A stretch of 20,788 nucleotides of DNA, taken from assembly GCA_910588365.1 (NCBI GenBank), contig CAJUQS010000020.1, positions 1-20,788 on the forward strand, read 5' to 3'. This stretch comes from an uncultured Oscillospiraceae bacterium (lineage in GTDB: Bacteria; Bacillota; Clostridia; Oscillospirales; Oscillospiraceae). Numbering within the stretch: position 1 is the first letter of the stretch; each line of letters opens with the position of its first letter. Shown one piece after another: positions 6,499 to 12,797 of the stretch. The position numbers were made by a program, and so were the translations under genes. Under the pieces are notes generated by a model, which was not told the DNA's origin, searched no databases, and was given only the letters and a program-made list of their open reading frames with translations.

Positions 6499-6780
6499 AT
6501 GATAAAACACATCGTCATGTGGAAATTCAAGCCCGGCAAGGAAGCGGAGATGAACGAATTCCTGGACGGCCTGCGCGCCCTCTTCGGCGTGATCCCCCAG
6601 ATCAAGGCCCAGGAGGTGGGCGTCAACTGCGCCCCCGGCAACTACGACGCGGTGCTCATCTCCACCTTCGACTCCCTGGAGGATCTGGCGGCCTATAAGA
6701 GCGACCCCCGCCATGTGGCGGTGTCCCGGCTGTGCAGGTCCATCCGGGAGGACCGGGTGGCCGTGGACTGGGAGGTGTAG
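6499..6780 (+). CDS. Dabb (stress-responsive alpha/beta barrel) domain protein
   Basis: This 93-residue single-domain protein opens with MIKHIVMWKF and contains EVGVNCAPGNYDAVLISTF and HVAVSRLCRSI. These match the dimeric alpha/beta barrel of the Dabb family (ferredoxin-like fold). Family members include small stress-induced proteins and some polyketide-modifying enzymes, so the chemical role here is unknown. The ATG at 6499 follows AAAGGAG. The next gene starts 4 bases after its stop, so the two form one transcription unit driven by the promoter at 6437. Confidence 0.85.
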   Translation: MIKHIVMWKFKPGKEAEMNEFLDGLRALFGVIPQIKAQEVGVNCAPGNYDAVLISTFDSLEDLAAYKSDPRHVAVSRLCRSIREDRVAVDWEV

Positions 6781-6784
6781 GCCC

Positions 6785-7858
6785 ATGGCCCTTCGATTGG
6801 ACAGCTTCAATCTGACCGAGCTGGCGGCCAGGCCGGAGGACGCCTTCCGGCTGGCCAGCCTGGCCATGGCGGAGGGGCAGCGGATCCCCGGCTACGGCGG
6901 GGACTGCTACCGCTTCCGCATGGGCGACGCGGCGGCGGTGATCCGCACGAAGGGGGACCCGGCCACCGGCGAGGAGGAACTGCTGGGCATGGACACCCAC
7001 GCCGCCAGCGCCTGCCTCTGGACGTGCCGGGTGGTGCGGGACGTGACCCCGGCGGGGGCGGACCCCATGAGCCGCCGGCTGCTGGTGCGCTGCGGCGAGG
7101 GGGAGGACCGGGCGGTGGTGGACGTGCTCTGCCCGGAGGTCCTGCCCGACATCCGGGAGGGGGACGAGCTGCGGCTGAACATGGCGGGCTTCCCCCTGCG
7201 CGTCAGCTACGATCCGGAGGCGTGCCCCGGCGTAGTGGAGGCCCAGGAGGACACGGTCCTGCTGCAAGGGACGGTCAGGGACGCCAAAATCGGGGAGACC
7301 TTTTTGGGGATGGAGCCCCTGACCAGGTTCCTCAGCGTCACCGTCTCCACCCCCATGGGGGATGTCGAGCTGTGCCACCCCCTGGAGATGGTGCCGGAGG
7401 CCCAGAAGGACTGCGTCCGGCCCGGGGCGTCGGTGTCCGCCCACTGCGTCCTCTCCGGGGACGCGGCGGTGGGGGAGTACGCCGGCGGCGTGGTGTTTGA
7501 CATGGGGCGCAATCTGGCGCTGCTGGCCCGCTTCTTCCGGGAGGGCGGCGTGGAGCGCCTGGTGCCCATCCTGCGCTCCGACTGCGCCTGCACCTTCCTG
7601 GAAAACCGGCAGGAGGGCGCGGAAAACGCCCTGGCGCTGCTGGAGCTGGTGCGGCAGGAGCTGTCCCAGGCGGATCTGAACCACTGCGCAGAGGGGACCG
7701 TCACCAGCGGCGCCGGGCGGGGGGACGCCTGCCTGCTGCTGGGGAACGGCCGGGGGGAGTGCGTCTTCCTCTGCCGCCTGGAGCTGGACAGCCTGTGCCG
7801 GGTGCGGGAGCTGACCATCACCAGCGACCCGGACTGCGAGTTCGAGCTGAAGGCGTGA
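6785..7858 (+). CDS. Uncharacterised cysteine-rich cytosolic protein
   Basis: I do not recognise this 357-residue protein. It has no signal peptide or membrane segment. It is rich in predicted beta strands and has 17 cysteines spread along the chain (including C77/C81, C267/C269 and C326/C330), without a tidy CxxC zinc-knuckle pattern. The N-terminal third has the motif IPGYGGDCYRFRMGDAAAVI and the middle has repeated VxLxGTVRD-like strands. The C-terminal 110 residues (VERLVPILRSDC...AEGTVTSGAGRGDA...) loosely suggest an NTF2/SnoaL-like alpha+beta fold. The ATG at 6785 has GGAGG 9 bases upstream inside the end of the Dabb gene, indicating translational coupling. Coupling to a Dabb protein hints at a shared small-molecule or stress role. 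That link is inference. Confidence 0.7.
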   Translation: MALRLDSFNLTELAARPEDAFRLASLAMAEGQRIPGYGGDCYRFRMGDAAAVIRTKGDPATGEEELLGMDTHAASACLWTCRVVRDVTPAGADPMSRRLLVRCGEGEDRAVVDVLCPEVLPDIREGDELRLNMAGFPLRVSYDPEACPGVVEAQEDTVLLQGTVRDAKIGETFLGMEPLTRFLSVTVSTPMGDVELCHPLEMVPEAQKDCVRPGASVSAHCVLSGDAAVGEYAGGVVFDMGRNLALLARFFREGGVERLVPILRSDCACTFLENRQEGAENALALLELVRQELSQADLNHCAEGTVTSGAGRGDACLLLGNGRGECVFLCRLELDSLCRVRELTITSDPDCEFELKA

Positions 7859-7873
7859 CATACGGCGGACAGA

Positions 7874-7911
7874 GGCGGCGGGAGCGGTTCAATCCCCTCC
7901 CGCCGCCCTTT
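7874..7911 (+). terminator. Hairpin terminator after the Cys-rich gene
   Basis: GGCGGCGGGAG (7874-7884) pairs perfectly with 7897-7907 and is followed by only a short CTTT. It lies 16 bases after the stop. The stem is strong and the U-tract weak. Confidence 0.55.
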
Positions 7912-7954
7912 CGCGCGCCGGCGGCTTCCGCCGTATCTGCCCGCAAAAATGGTA

Positions 7955-7983
7955 TTGCAAAAAGAAATATCGTGGTGTATAAT
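7955..7983 (+). promoter_or_regulatory. Promoter of the TetR-family gene
   Basis: TTGCAA (7955-7960), a 17-base spacer and a consensus TATAAT (7978-7983), 53 bases before the TTG start. Two direct copies of TTTGTGAA (7996-8003 and 8014-8021) lie downstream of the -10 and could bind a regulator. Confidence 0.75.
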
Positions 7984-8035
7984 CCAAGCTGGAAATTTGT
8001 GAACGCGGATGTTTTTGTGAAAGAGGTGGCTGCTG

Positions 8036-8671
8036 TTGGATGACACCAAAATCCGAATCATGTCCGCGGCGATGAAGGCTGTGCGGCAATACGGCCTGGA
8101 GGGAATGCGGATTCAGAATGTCAGCGATCTGGCCGGGATTTCCCCCGGGGCCCTGTATCGATATTTTGAAAGCAAGGATCAGCTGATCATTGAGTGCTTC
8201 ACGTATGTGGACAGGCAGGCGGCGGCGATTTTTGAGCAGCTGAGTTTTAACCCGCTGACCATGCTGGTCGATCCCATCGGTGCGGTGAAGAAGCTGTGGC
8301 TGCCCTACTTCCGGTTCTGGGTGGCACACCCGGACGAGACCGTATTCTATCACCGCTTCCGGGACAGCGCCTTCTTCCCCAAATATGACAGAAACCGGGA
8401 TGTGGGCTATTTCAGCGTCTTCACCGGTATGGTCCGGAGCTTCAAGGAGGTCTTTCCAGGGCTGGACCGCATGAACCAGGACCTGCTGTGGCTCCACATC
8501 CTCACATCCACGGTGATGTACGCCAAATACGTGGCGGAGGGGGTCCTCCCGGCCAACCAGGAGACCGAGGATGCCGTCTTTCAGCTGCTGACCAGCGGCC
8601 TGAGCGCCTATCTGAAGCCGGAGAAGGCGCAGAGGAAACGGGGCGTCAGGAAGCGCACCGCCGGCGGGTGA
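8036..8671 (+). CDS. TetR/AcrR-family transcription regulator
   Basis: This 211-residue protein has the TetR N-terminal helix-turn-helix: residues about 24-55, MRIQNVSDLAGISPGALYRY followed by FESKDQLIIECF. The rest is an all-helical ligand domain with aromatic residues (LWLPYFRFWVAHP). Members usually repress a neighbouring gene until a small molecule binds. The effector here cannot be read from sequence. Translation appears to start at TTG (8036), which reads MDDTKIRIM and has AGAGGTGG 8 bases upstream. The next in-frame ATG (8060) would cut into the first helix. It lies just upstream of the diguanylate cyclase gene, with a candidate operator between, so it may control c-di-GMP production. 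Confidence 0.88.
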   Translation: MDDTKIRIMSAAMKAVRQYGLEGMRIQNVSDLAGISPGALYRYFESKDQLIIECFTYVDRQAAAIFEQLSFNPLTMLVDPIGAVKKLWLPYFRFWVAHPDETVFYHRFRDSAFFPKYDRNRDVGYFSVFTGMVRSFKEVFPGLDRMNQDLLWLHILTSTVMYAKYVAEGVLPANQETEDAVFQLLTSGLSAYLKPEKAQRKRGVRKRTAGG

Positions 8672-8692
8672 CCCGCCGTGTCGAAATATATA

Positions 8693-8724
8693 CAGACAGC
8701 TGCGCACCGATGCGGAGCTGTCTG
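8693..8724. terminator. Hairpin between tetR and the diguanylate cyclase gene
   Basis: CAGACAGCT (8693-8701) pairs with AGCTGTCTG (8716-8724) over a 14-base loop, 22 bases after the TetR stop. There is no U-tract, so termination would be weak. It may instead be a regulatory structure. Confidence 0.4.
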
Positions 8725-8734
8725 CGTAATATGA

Positions 8735-8752
8735 AGTAAATAAACATTTACT
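8735..8752. promoter_or_regulatory. Candidate TetR-type operator
   Basis: AGTAAAT, a 4-base AAAC spacer and ATTTACT form a perfect 18-bp interrupted palindrome. It is AT-rich inside GC-rich surroundings and lies between the TetR gene and the diguanylate cyclase gene. Size and symmetry fit TetR-family operators. No convincing -35/-10 pair for the downstream gene was found around it. Confidence 0.45.
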
Positions 8753-8858
8753 CCGGCTTCCGGTAATGGCGGATCCGGGCCTCGGAGGGGAGCGGCGGCA
8801 GTTCCCGATCGCCCGCTCCCAGCCAGTTTCAGGCAGCTCGAAGGAGGAAGATAACAAT

Positions 8859-9776
8859 ATGGAAAAGATACTGATTGTTGACGACAGCCATTTGCAGGCG
8901 GTCCAATTGAAAGCGATTTTGGATGAGGAATATGATGTCACCATTGTGCAGACAGCGGAGGAGGGGCTGTCCCGGGCGAGCTCGGAAAAGTTTTCCCTGA
9001 TCCTCTTGGACGTGGTGATGCCGGGGATGGACGGCTTTACCCTGCTGAAAAAGCTTCAGGAGGAGATCATCACCCAGAGCGTCCCGGTTATCCTGATCAC
9101 CAGTCTTTCTGATGTGCAGAACGAGCAGCACGGCCTGATTCTGGGTGCGGTGGACTACATTGCAAAGCCCTTCAATCCCGTAATCGTCAAGGCGAGGGTC
9201 AACACCCACATCAAGCTGTACAAGTACCGGAAGCAGGTGGAGCTCCAGTCTCAGATTGACCAGCTGACAGGGGTTGCCAACCGGAGGCAGTATGACCGCC
9301 ACAGCGCGCTCAAATGGACCGAGGCGGCCCGCCTGCAGGTCCCTCTGTCCATTTGTATGTTTGATATTGACCACTTCAAGGCATATAACGACACCTTCGG
9401 ACATCCCGCCGGCGACAAGGTCATCGCCGCCGTGGCGAAAACCGCCTCCTCCCATTTGCAGCGCAGCACGGACTTTTTCGCGCGCTACGGGGGCGAGGAG
9501 TTTGTGGCGCTCCTTGTGGGCGACAGGTCCGCCCAGGCCTTTGAGCAGATGAAGAAAATCCGGAGGGCTATCCAGGATCTCCATATTCCCCACGCTCCGT
9601 CCGTGGCGGAGTGGGTCACGGTCAGCATCGGGGGCGTCACCACCATTCCGCAGGAGAAGCACTCCTATGAGCTGATGCTGAAAATCGCGGACACCTCCCT
9701 GTATGACGCAAAGCGGCTGGGGCGGAACAGGGTTGTCTGGGTCGATAAAAATATGAAGCAGCTTCAGGAAAACTAG
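8859..9776 (+). CDS. Response regulator diguanylate cyclase (REC-GGDEF, PleD/WspR type)
   Basis: This 305-residue soluble protein converts two GTP to cyclic di-GMP under control of phosphorylation. Residues 1-120 are a receiver domain with the acidic pair D8/D9, phospho-acceptor D51 (LILLDVVMPGMDG) and K103 (IAKPF). A helical linker near 118-135 leads to a GGDEF domain with DQLTGVANRRQYD, FDIDHFKAYND and the active-site loop RYGGEEF (GGEEF at 211-215). An intact RxxD inhibitory site (R202, D205) sits five residues before the loop, so product feedback is expected. The ATG at 8859 follows AAGGAGGAAG. A longer open frame from 8766 is rejected. The PilZ gene follows after 43 bases. The kinase that phosphorylates it is not adjacent; the hybrid kinase at 14659 is a candidate. 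Confidence 0.93.
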   Translation: MEKILIVDDSHLQAVQLKAILDEEYDVTIVQTAEEGLSRASSEKFSLILLDVVMPGMDGFTLLKKLQEEIITQSVPVILITSLSDVQNEQHGLILGAVDYIAKPFNPVIVKARVNTHIKLYKYRKQVELQSQIDQLTGVANRRQYDRHSALKWTEAARLQVPLSICMFDIDHFKAYNDTFGHPAGDKVIAAVAKTASSHLQRSTDFFARYGGEEFVALLVGDRSAQAFEQMKKIRRAIQDLHIPHAPSVAEWVTVSIGGVTTIPQEKHSYELMLKIADTSLYDAKRLGRNRVVWVDKNMKQLQEN

Positions 9777-9819
9777 CGCATCTCTGCCGGCTGCGAGGCA
9801 AACCAGAAAGGACATATTT

Positions 9820-10530
9820 GTGAAATTCTTTGATTTATTTAGAAAAAAGGCGAACGAGGAGCCTGTAAACGCCCCGGAGGAGGACGGCGGGGAGGAGCTG
9901 GAGATCTATTCCGGTATGCGGGTAGAGGTGACGACGGAGGAGGGCCGGCTGATCTTTGTGGCGAAGCTGCTGGGCCTGCGCGGAAACCAGGCGGAGCTGC
10001 ACCAGTATTCCGAGGCCGGGATTGCCCTGCCGGAGGAGCCGATCCATGTCCGGATTCGGGGATACAGCGACCGCGACAGAAAAGCGGTCTATATGGAGGG
10101 GGACATCTCGCCCAGGCCCAACCACATCTGGCAGGTGGAGGGGCTGACGCTGGTTCAGGTTGGAAACGACCGCGCCTTTTTCCGTCTGGACACCAACCTG
10201 GACGCGTCCGTCACCATGTTCAGCGGGCTGCAGAGCGGCGAAAAGCCGTGCAGGCTGCTGAACATCAGCGTGGGCGGCGCTTTTATCAGCTCCCAGTTCC
10301 AGTACCACAGGGATGACAAGTTCATGCTGAAGGTGAAGCTCCTGGAGGACCGTCCGGAGTCCGTGATGTTCTGTCAGGTGCTGCGGGTCATAGAAAAGGA
10401 GGGCGCCAACACCGAGTATGGCTGCCAGTTTCTGGAGCTGACAGAGGCGGACCAGGAGAAGATTACCCGGAATATCTTCGCGGCCCAGCGCCAAAAGCGG
10501 GGCGGCACCCCCCCTCCCAACAGAAGATAA
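9820..10530 (+). CDS. PilZ-domain cyclic di-GMP receptor protein
   Basis: This 236-residue soluble protein probably binds the c-di-GMP made by the upstream enzyme. Residues about 28-110 form a beta-rich N-terminal domain like that of YcgR-type proteins. Residues about 116-220 are the PilZ domain. Its two c-di-GMP motifs are present: R118-AFF-R122 (RxxxR) and N148-ISVGG (NxSxxG). Such proteins adjust motility, polysaccharide output or other surface functions; the target here is unknown. Translation starts at GTG (9820) with AAAGGA about 9 bases upstream, giving MKFFDLFRKK. The short spacing to the cyclase suggests co-transcription. A long palindrome follows the gene. Confidence 0.9.
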   Translation: MKFFDLFRKKANEEPVNAPEEDGGEELEIYSGMRVEVTTEEGRLIFVAKLLGLRGNQAELHQYSEAGIALPEEPIHVRIRGYSDRDRKAVYMEGDISPRPNHIWQVEGLTLVQVGNDRAFFRLDTNLDASVTMFSGLQSGEKPCRLLNISVGGAFISSQFQYHRDDKFMLKVKLLEDRPESVMFCQVLRVIEKEGANTEYGCQFLELTEADQEKITRNIFAAQRQKRGGTPPPNRR

Positions 10531-10543
10531 CGGCTATTTGCAC

Positions 10544-10577
10544 GCTGAGGCGGCAGGGATATCCCTGCCGCCTCAGC
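10544..10577. terminator. Perfect 34-nt palindrome after the PilZ gene
   Basis: From 10544 to 10577 every base is paired with its mirror partner, with GATATC at the centre and no loop. It begins 14 bases after the PilZ stop. There is no U-tract. It could act as a transcript-end hairpin or as a protein-binding or recombination site. Confidence 0.5.
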
Positions 10578-10631
10578 TCGTGGAAGAAGGCTTGTCCGGA
10601 AGGCCCCCAGCGGGGCAGGACGCCGGAGACG

Positions 10632-10662
10632 CGGGGCGGGCCCGCTGCCCGGGCCCGCCCCG
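10632..10662 (+). terminator. GC-rich terminator-like hairpin
   Basis: CGGGGCGGGCCCG (10632-10644) pairs perfectly with 10650-10662 over a 5-base loop and is followed by TTCCCCTT. It probably separates the c-di-GMP genes from the sensor unit. Confidence 0.5.
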
Positions 10663-10668
10663 TTCCCC

Positions 10669-10697
10669 TTGACTTTTCCAATTTCTGTATGTAAAAT
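10669..10697 (+). promoter_or_regulatory. Promoter upstream of the sensor unit
   Basis: TTGACT (10669-10674), a 17-base spacer and TAAAAT (10692-10697). Transcription would start near 10704, inside the 160-bp element, about 240 bases before the first lipoprotein gene. Confidence 0.6.
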
Positions 10698-10856
10698 AAA
10701 GCAAGCTTTACAATTCGTGACAAAAAAGGAGGGGAGGACAAAGCGTACAGGGCGAGGCGGAGGACGCAGGCGGGCTGACGCCCGCCAAGGACGACAACGC
10801 GGCCATGCGCGCTTTCTACCCCCGAGCTTTTGCCAGGAATTCTGATGATTGCTATA
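10697..10856 (-). mobile_element. 160-bp MITE-like inverted-repeat element, copy B
   Basis: This is the same element as at 3692 but inverted, exactly the same length, with 138 of 160 positions matching by hand alignment. Its right terminus is intact. Its left terminus (TAAAGCAAGCTTTACAATT) has diverged, with 15 of 19 matches to the other copy. No clear target duplication flanks it. The element lies in the leader of the sensor unit. Confidence 0.72.
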
Positions 10857-10858
10857 AT
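10830..10858 (+). promoter_or_regulatory. Outward promoter formed by element copy B and flank
   Basis: TTGCCA (10830-10835), a 17-base spacer and TATAAT (10853-10858). The -35, the spacer and the TATA come from the element terminus. The last AT of the -10 comes from flanking DNA. It points at the lipoprotein/kinase unit and is the best match to consensus in this leader. Confidence 0.6.
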
Positions 10859-10884
10859 AATATGTAGGGTTATACCCTTTTTGC

Positions 10885-10904
10885 GGAGCGCCTCCCGGCG
10901 CTCC
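10885..10904 (+). repeat. Small leader hairpin before the first lipoprotein gene
   Basis: GGAGCGCC (10885-10892) pairs with GGCGCTCC (10897-10904) over TCCC and is preceded by a T-run. It lies in the 5' leader, 42 bases before the start codon. Role unknown. Confidence 0.35.
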
Positions 10905-10946
10905 CGAAGCGCAGAATATCAAGAGAAAGGGAGTCAGGCTGAACCC

Positions 10947-12728
10947 ATGACCAGAAGAATGAAGCGGCGCCTGCTTGCGCTGGCCGCGGCGGCTATGCTT
11001 GCGCTGTCTGCCTGTGCCCCGGAGGGTACCGCGCCCGCCCCTGAGGACGGGGCGCTGACCTGGGGAACCTGGGGCGCCTACGGAAAGTACAAAAAATTTT
11101 TGGATCTGCTGGCCGAGACCTACCCTGAGGTGGAGCTGGAGTTTATCTCCTATACGGGCGGCAACGCCACCGGCTACAGCTGGGCCCAGATGCGGGCCGA
11201 CGATATCCCCGATATCTTCATCACCTCCCAGATATTGGATGAGGAGCTGGCCAGTGAGCGTCTGGCGGACCTGTCCGGCTATGACTTTATCAACGGCTTC
11301 TCCACGTCCATTCTGGACCAGGTGTCCATTGACGGCGGGATCTACCTCCTGCCCACCAGCAACGCCATATACGGCGTCTACTACAACAAGACGCTGATGG
11401 AGGAGCACGGCTGGCAGGTGCCGTTGAATATCGGCGAGCTGGAGGCCCTGTGCGCCGAGATCCGGGCGGCGGGGCTCATCCCCGGCGTGGTGGGCACCCA
11501 GCTCACCGGCGGGCCCTTCTCCGCCGTGTTCAACCTGGCCAAGACGGACTGGCTCACCACCCCGGAGGGCGTGAGCTGGGAGCGGGCGTTCCTGGACGGG
11601 GACGCCGCGGCGGAGGGCATGTGGGAGGGGACCATGGACCTGGTCCAGCGGTACATCGACTGCGGCATGTTTACCACCGACCCGGAGGACCGGGGCAACC
11701 CGGAGCTGATATTGGACTATCTGGGAAACCGGAAGTCCGTGTTCTGTACGGCGGTGCAGACCGTCAACATCACCGAGCTCCCGGAAACCGGCGACCAGCT
11801 GGGCCTGATGCCCTACATCGGCCTGGACGGCAGCAAGAACGTCTACATGTACAACCCCTCCAGCTATTTCGGCATCAGCAGGCGGCTGACCGAGCCGGGC
11901 AATGAAAAAAAGCTGGAGGCCGCGGTCAAGGTCTTCTCCCTGCTCTACTCCCCGGAGGGGCAGGCCACCTTCCTGACCGAGGAGACCCCCTGCGTGATGA
12001 GCGTACTGGGCGGCGTGGAGGTGAATCCGATGATTCACGACGCGCAGCAGGCCCTCTGGCACGGCCGGGCGTTCCCCATGACCTACACCGGCTGGGAGGG
12101 GGTGCTGGCCGACATGGGGCAGGCGTACAAGGAGTGGTTCCGCGGGGAGGAGGGCGTGGACGGCTCCGGGTGCATCGCCCGGATGGACGCGCTTCAAAAA
12201 AGCCACCTGAACGATACCGGCCAGCTGTATTTCTGTGAGAGCACGGCCGATTTCACCCTGGAGGAGACGGCGGAGCTGATCGGCAAGGCGCTGGGCGCCG
12301 CCGCCGGGGCGGACGCGGCCATGATCCCCCTGGGCGCGTTCCACGACGGCGCGGAGCTGCGGGCCGGCATCACCGGAAAGCTCTACGCCGGGAAGATCAA
12401 CGGGGATATTGCCGCCACGATCACCCCCGGCTATGAGGGGGAATACGCCCTGCTGACCATGACCGGAGCCCAGGCGAAGGAGCTGGCCCGGGCGGGATTT
12501 GACGCGAACGGGGACGGCAATCCATTCCCCTACGTGCTGGTGACCCGGGGCGGGGCGGAGCTGGCGGACGACGCGGTCTGCCAGGTCGCGTTCGTGATGA
12601 ACGGGTACACCGAGGCGGCGGGCGAGGCCTATTCCGTCCAGGTGCGCAAGGAGTCGATCAGAGGGATCCTGCGCGACTATCTGGCGGAGCAGAAAACCGT
12701 CTCACCGGACGGAAACCCCTGGGAGTAG
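10947..12728 (+). CDS. Lipoprotein: solute-binding domain plus 5'-nucleotidase C-terminal-like domain (1)
   Basis: This is a 593-residue exported lipoprotein. The signal peptide ends in the lipobox LSAC, with Cys23 lipidated. Residues about 35-420 look like a family 1 extracellular (sugar-type) solute-binding protein: DDIPDIFITSQ, GGIYLLPTSNAIYGVYYNK, a YYNKTLMEEHGW hinge region and YFGISRRL. Residues about 430-580 resemble the C-terminal substrate-recognition domain of 5'-nucleotidases: TAELIGKALGAAAGADAAMI, the MTGAQAKELARAGFD strand-helix, then a terminal beta sheet. The catalytic metallophosphatase domain of 5'-nucleotidases is absent, so nucleotidase activity is not expected. There is no ABC permease nearby; the unit ends in a membrane histidine kinase, so I infer a ligand-sensing role. 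The ATG at 10947 (ribosome site AAAGGGAG, a little distant) is preferred; the ATG at 10959 is possible. Confidence 0.82.
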   Translation: MTRRMKRRLLALAAAAMLALSACAPEGTAPAPEDGALTWGTWGAYGKYKKFLDLLAETYPEVELEFISYTGGNATGYSWAQMRADDIPDIFITSQILDEELASERLADLSGYDFINGFSTSILDQVSIDGGIYLLPTSNAIYGVYYNKTLMEEHGWQVPLNIGELEALCAEIRAAGLIPGVVGTQLTGGPFSAVFNLAKTDWLTTPEGVSWERAFLDGDAAAEGMWEGTMDLVQRYIDCGMFTTDPEDRGNPELILDYLGNRKSVFCTAVQTVNITELPETGDQLGLMPYIGLDGSKNVYMYNPSSYFGISRRLTEPGNEKKLEAAVKVFSLLYSPEGQATFLTEETPCVMSVLGGVEVNPMIHDAQQALWHGRAFPMTYTGWEGVLADMGQAYKEWFRGEEGVDGSGCIARMDALQKSHLNDTGQLYFCESTADFTLEETAELIGKALGAAAGADAAMIPLGAFHDGAELRAGITGKLYAGKINGDIAATITPGYEGEYALLTMTGAQAKELARAGFDANGDGNPFPYVLVTRGGAELADDAVCQVAFVMNGYTEAAGEAYSVQVRKESIRGILRDYLAEQKTVSPDGNPWE

Positions 12729-12729
12729 G

Positions 12730-12773
12730 AACCTGTATTCACAGGCGGCGTTCAACGCCTGTGAATACAGGTT
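12730..12773 (+). terminator. 18-bp perfect hairpin between the two lipoprotein genes
   Basis: The 18 bases from 12730 (AACCTGTATTCACAGGCG) pair exactly with 12756-12773 across an 8-base loop and run straight into TTTT. It fits the 69-base gap between the two genes, so it may attenuate rather than end transcription, or stabilise mRNA ends. The 14 bases GAACCTGTATTCAC at its left edge recur exactly at 3852-3865, next to element copy A, so it may also be a dispersed repeat. Confidence 0.55.
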
Positions 12774-12797
12774 TTAAGGGGGAGAAAGGATTTCTCT

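Noticed and set aside
5077..6867. 596-residue minus-strand open frame across guaD, and similar long frames such as 10374-12344 and 12774-14501
   Set aside because: They are opposite-strand shadows produced by GC-rich codon use. Their products are low-complexity Gly/His/Gln/Arg/Ala strings without family motifs, and the plus strand holds clear genes.
8672..8858. Possible c-di-GMP riboswitch ahead of the cyclase gene
   Set aside because: I checked for the GEMM-I and c-di-GMP-II conserved cores and saw neither; only a plain hairpin and the palindrome are present.
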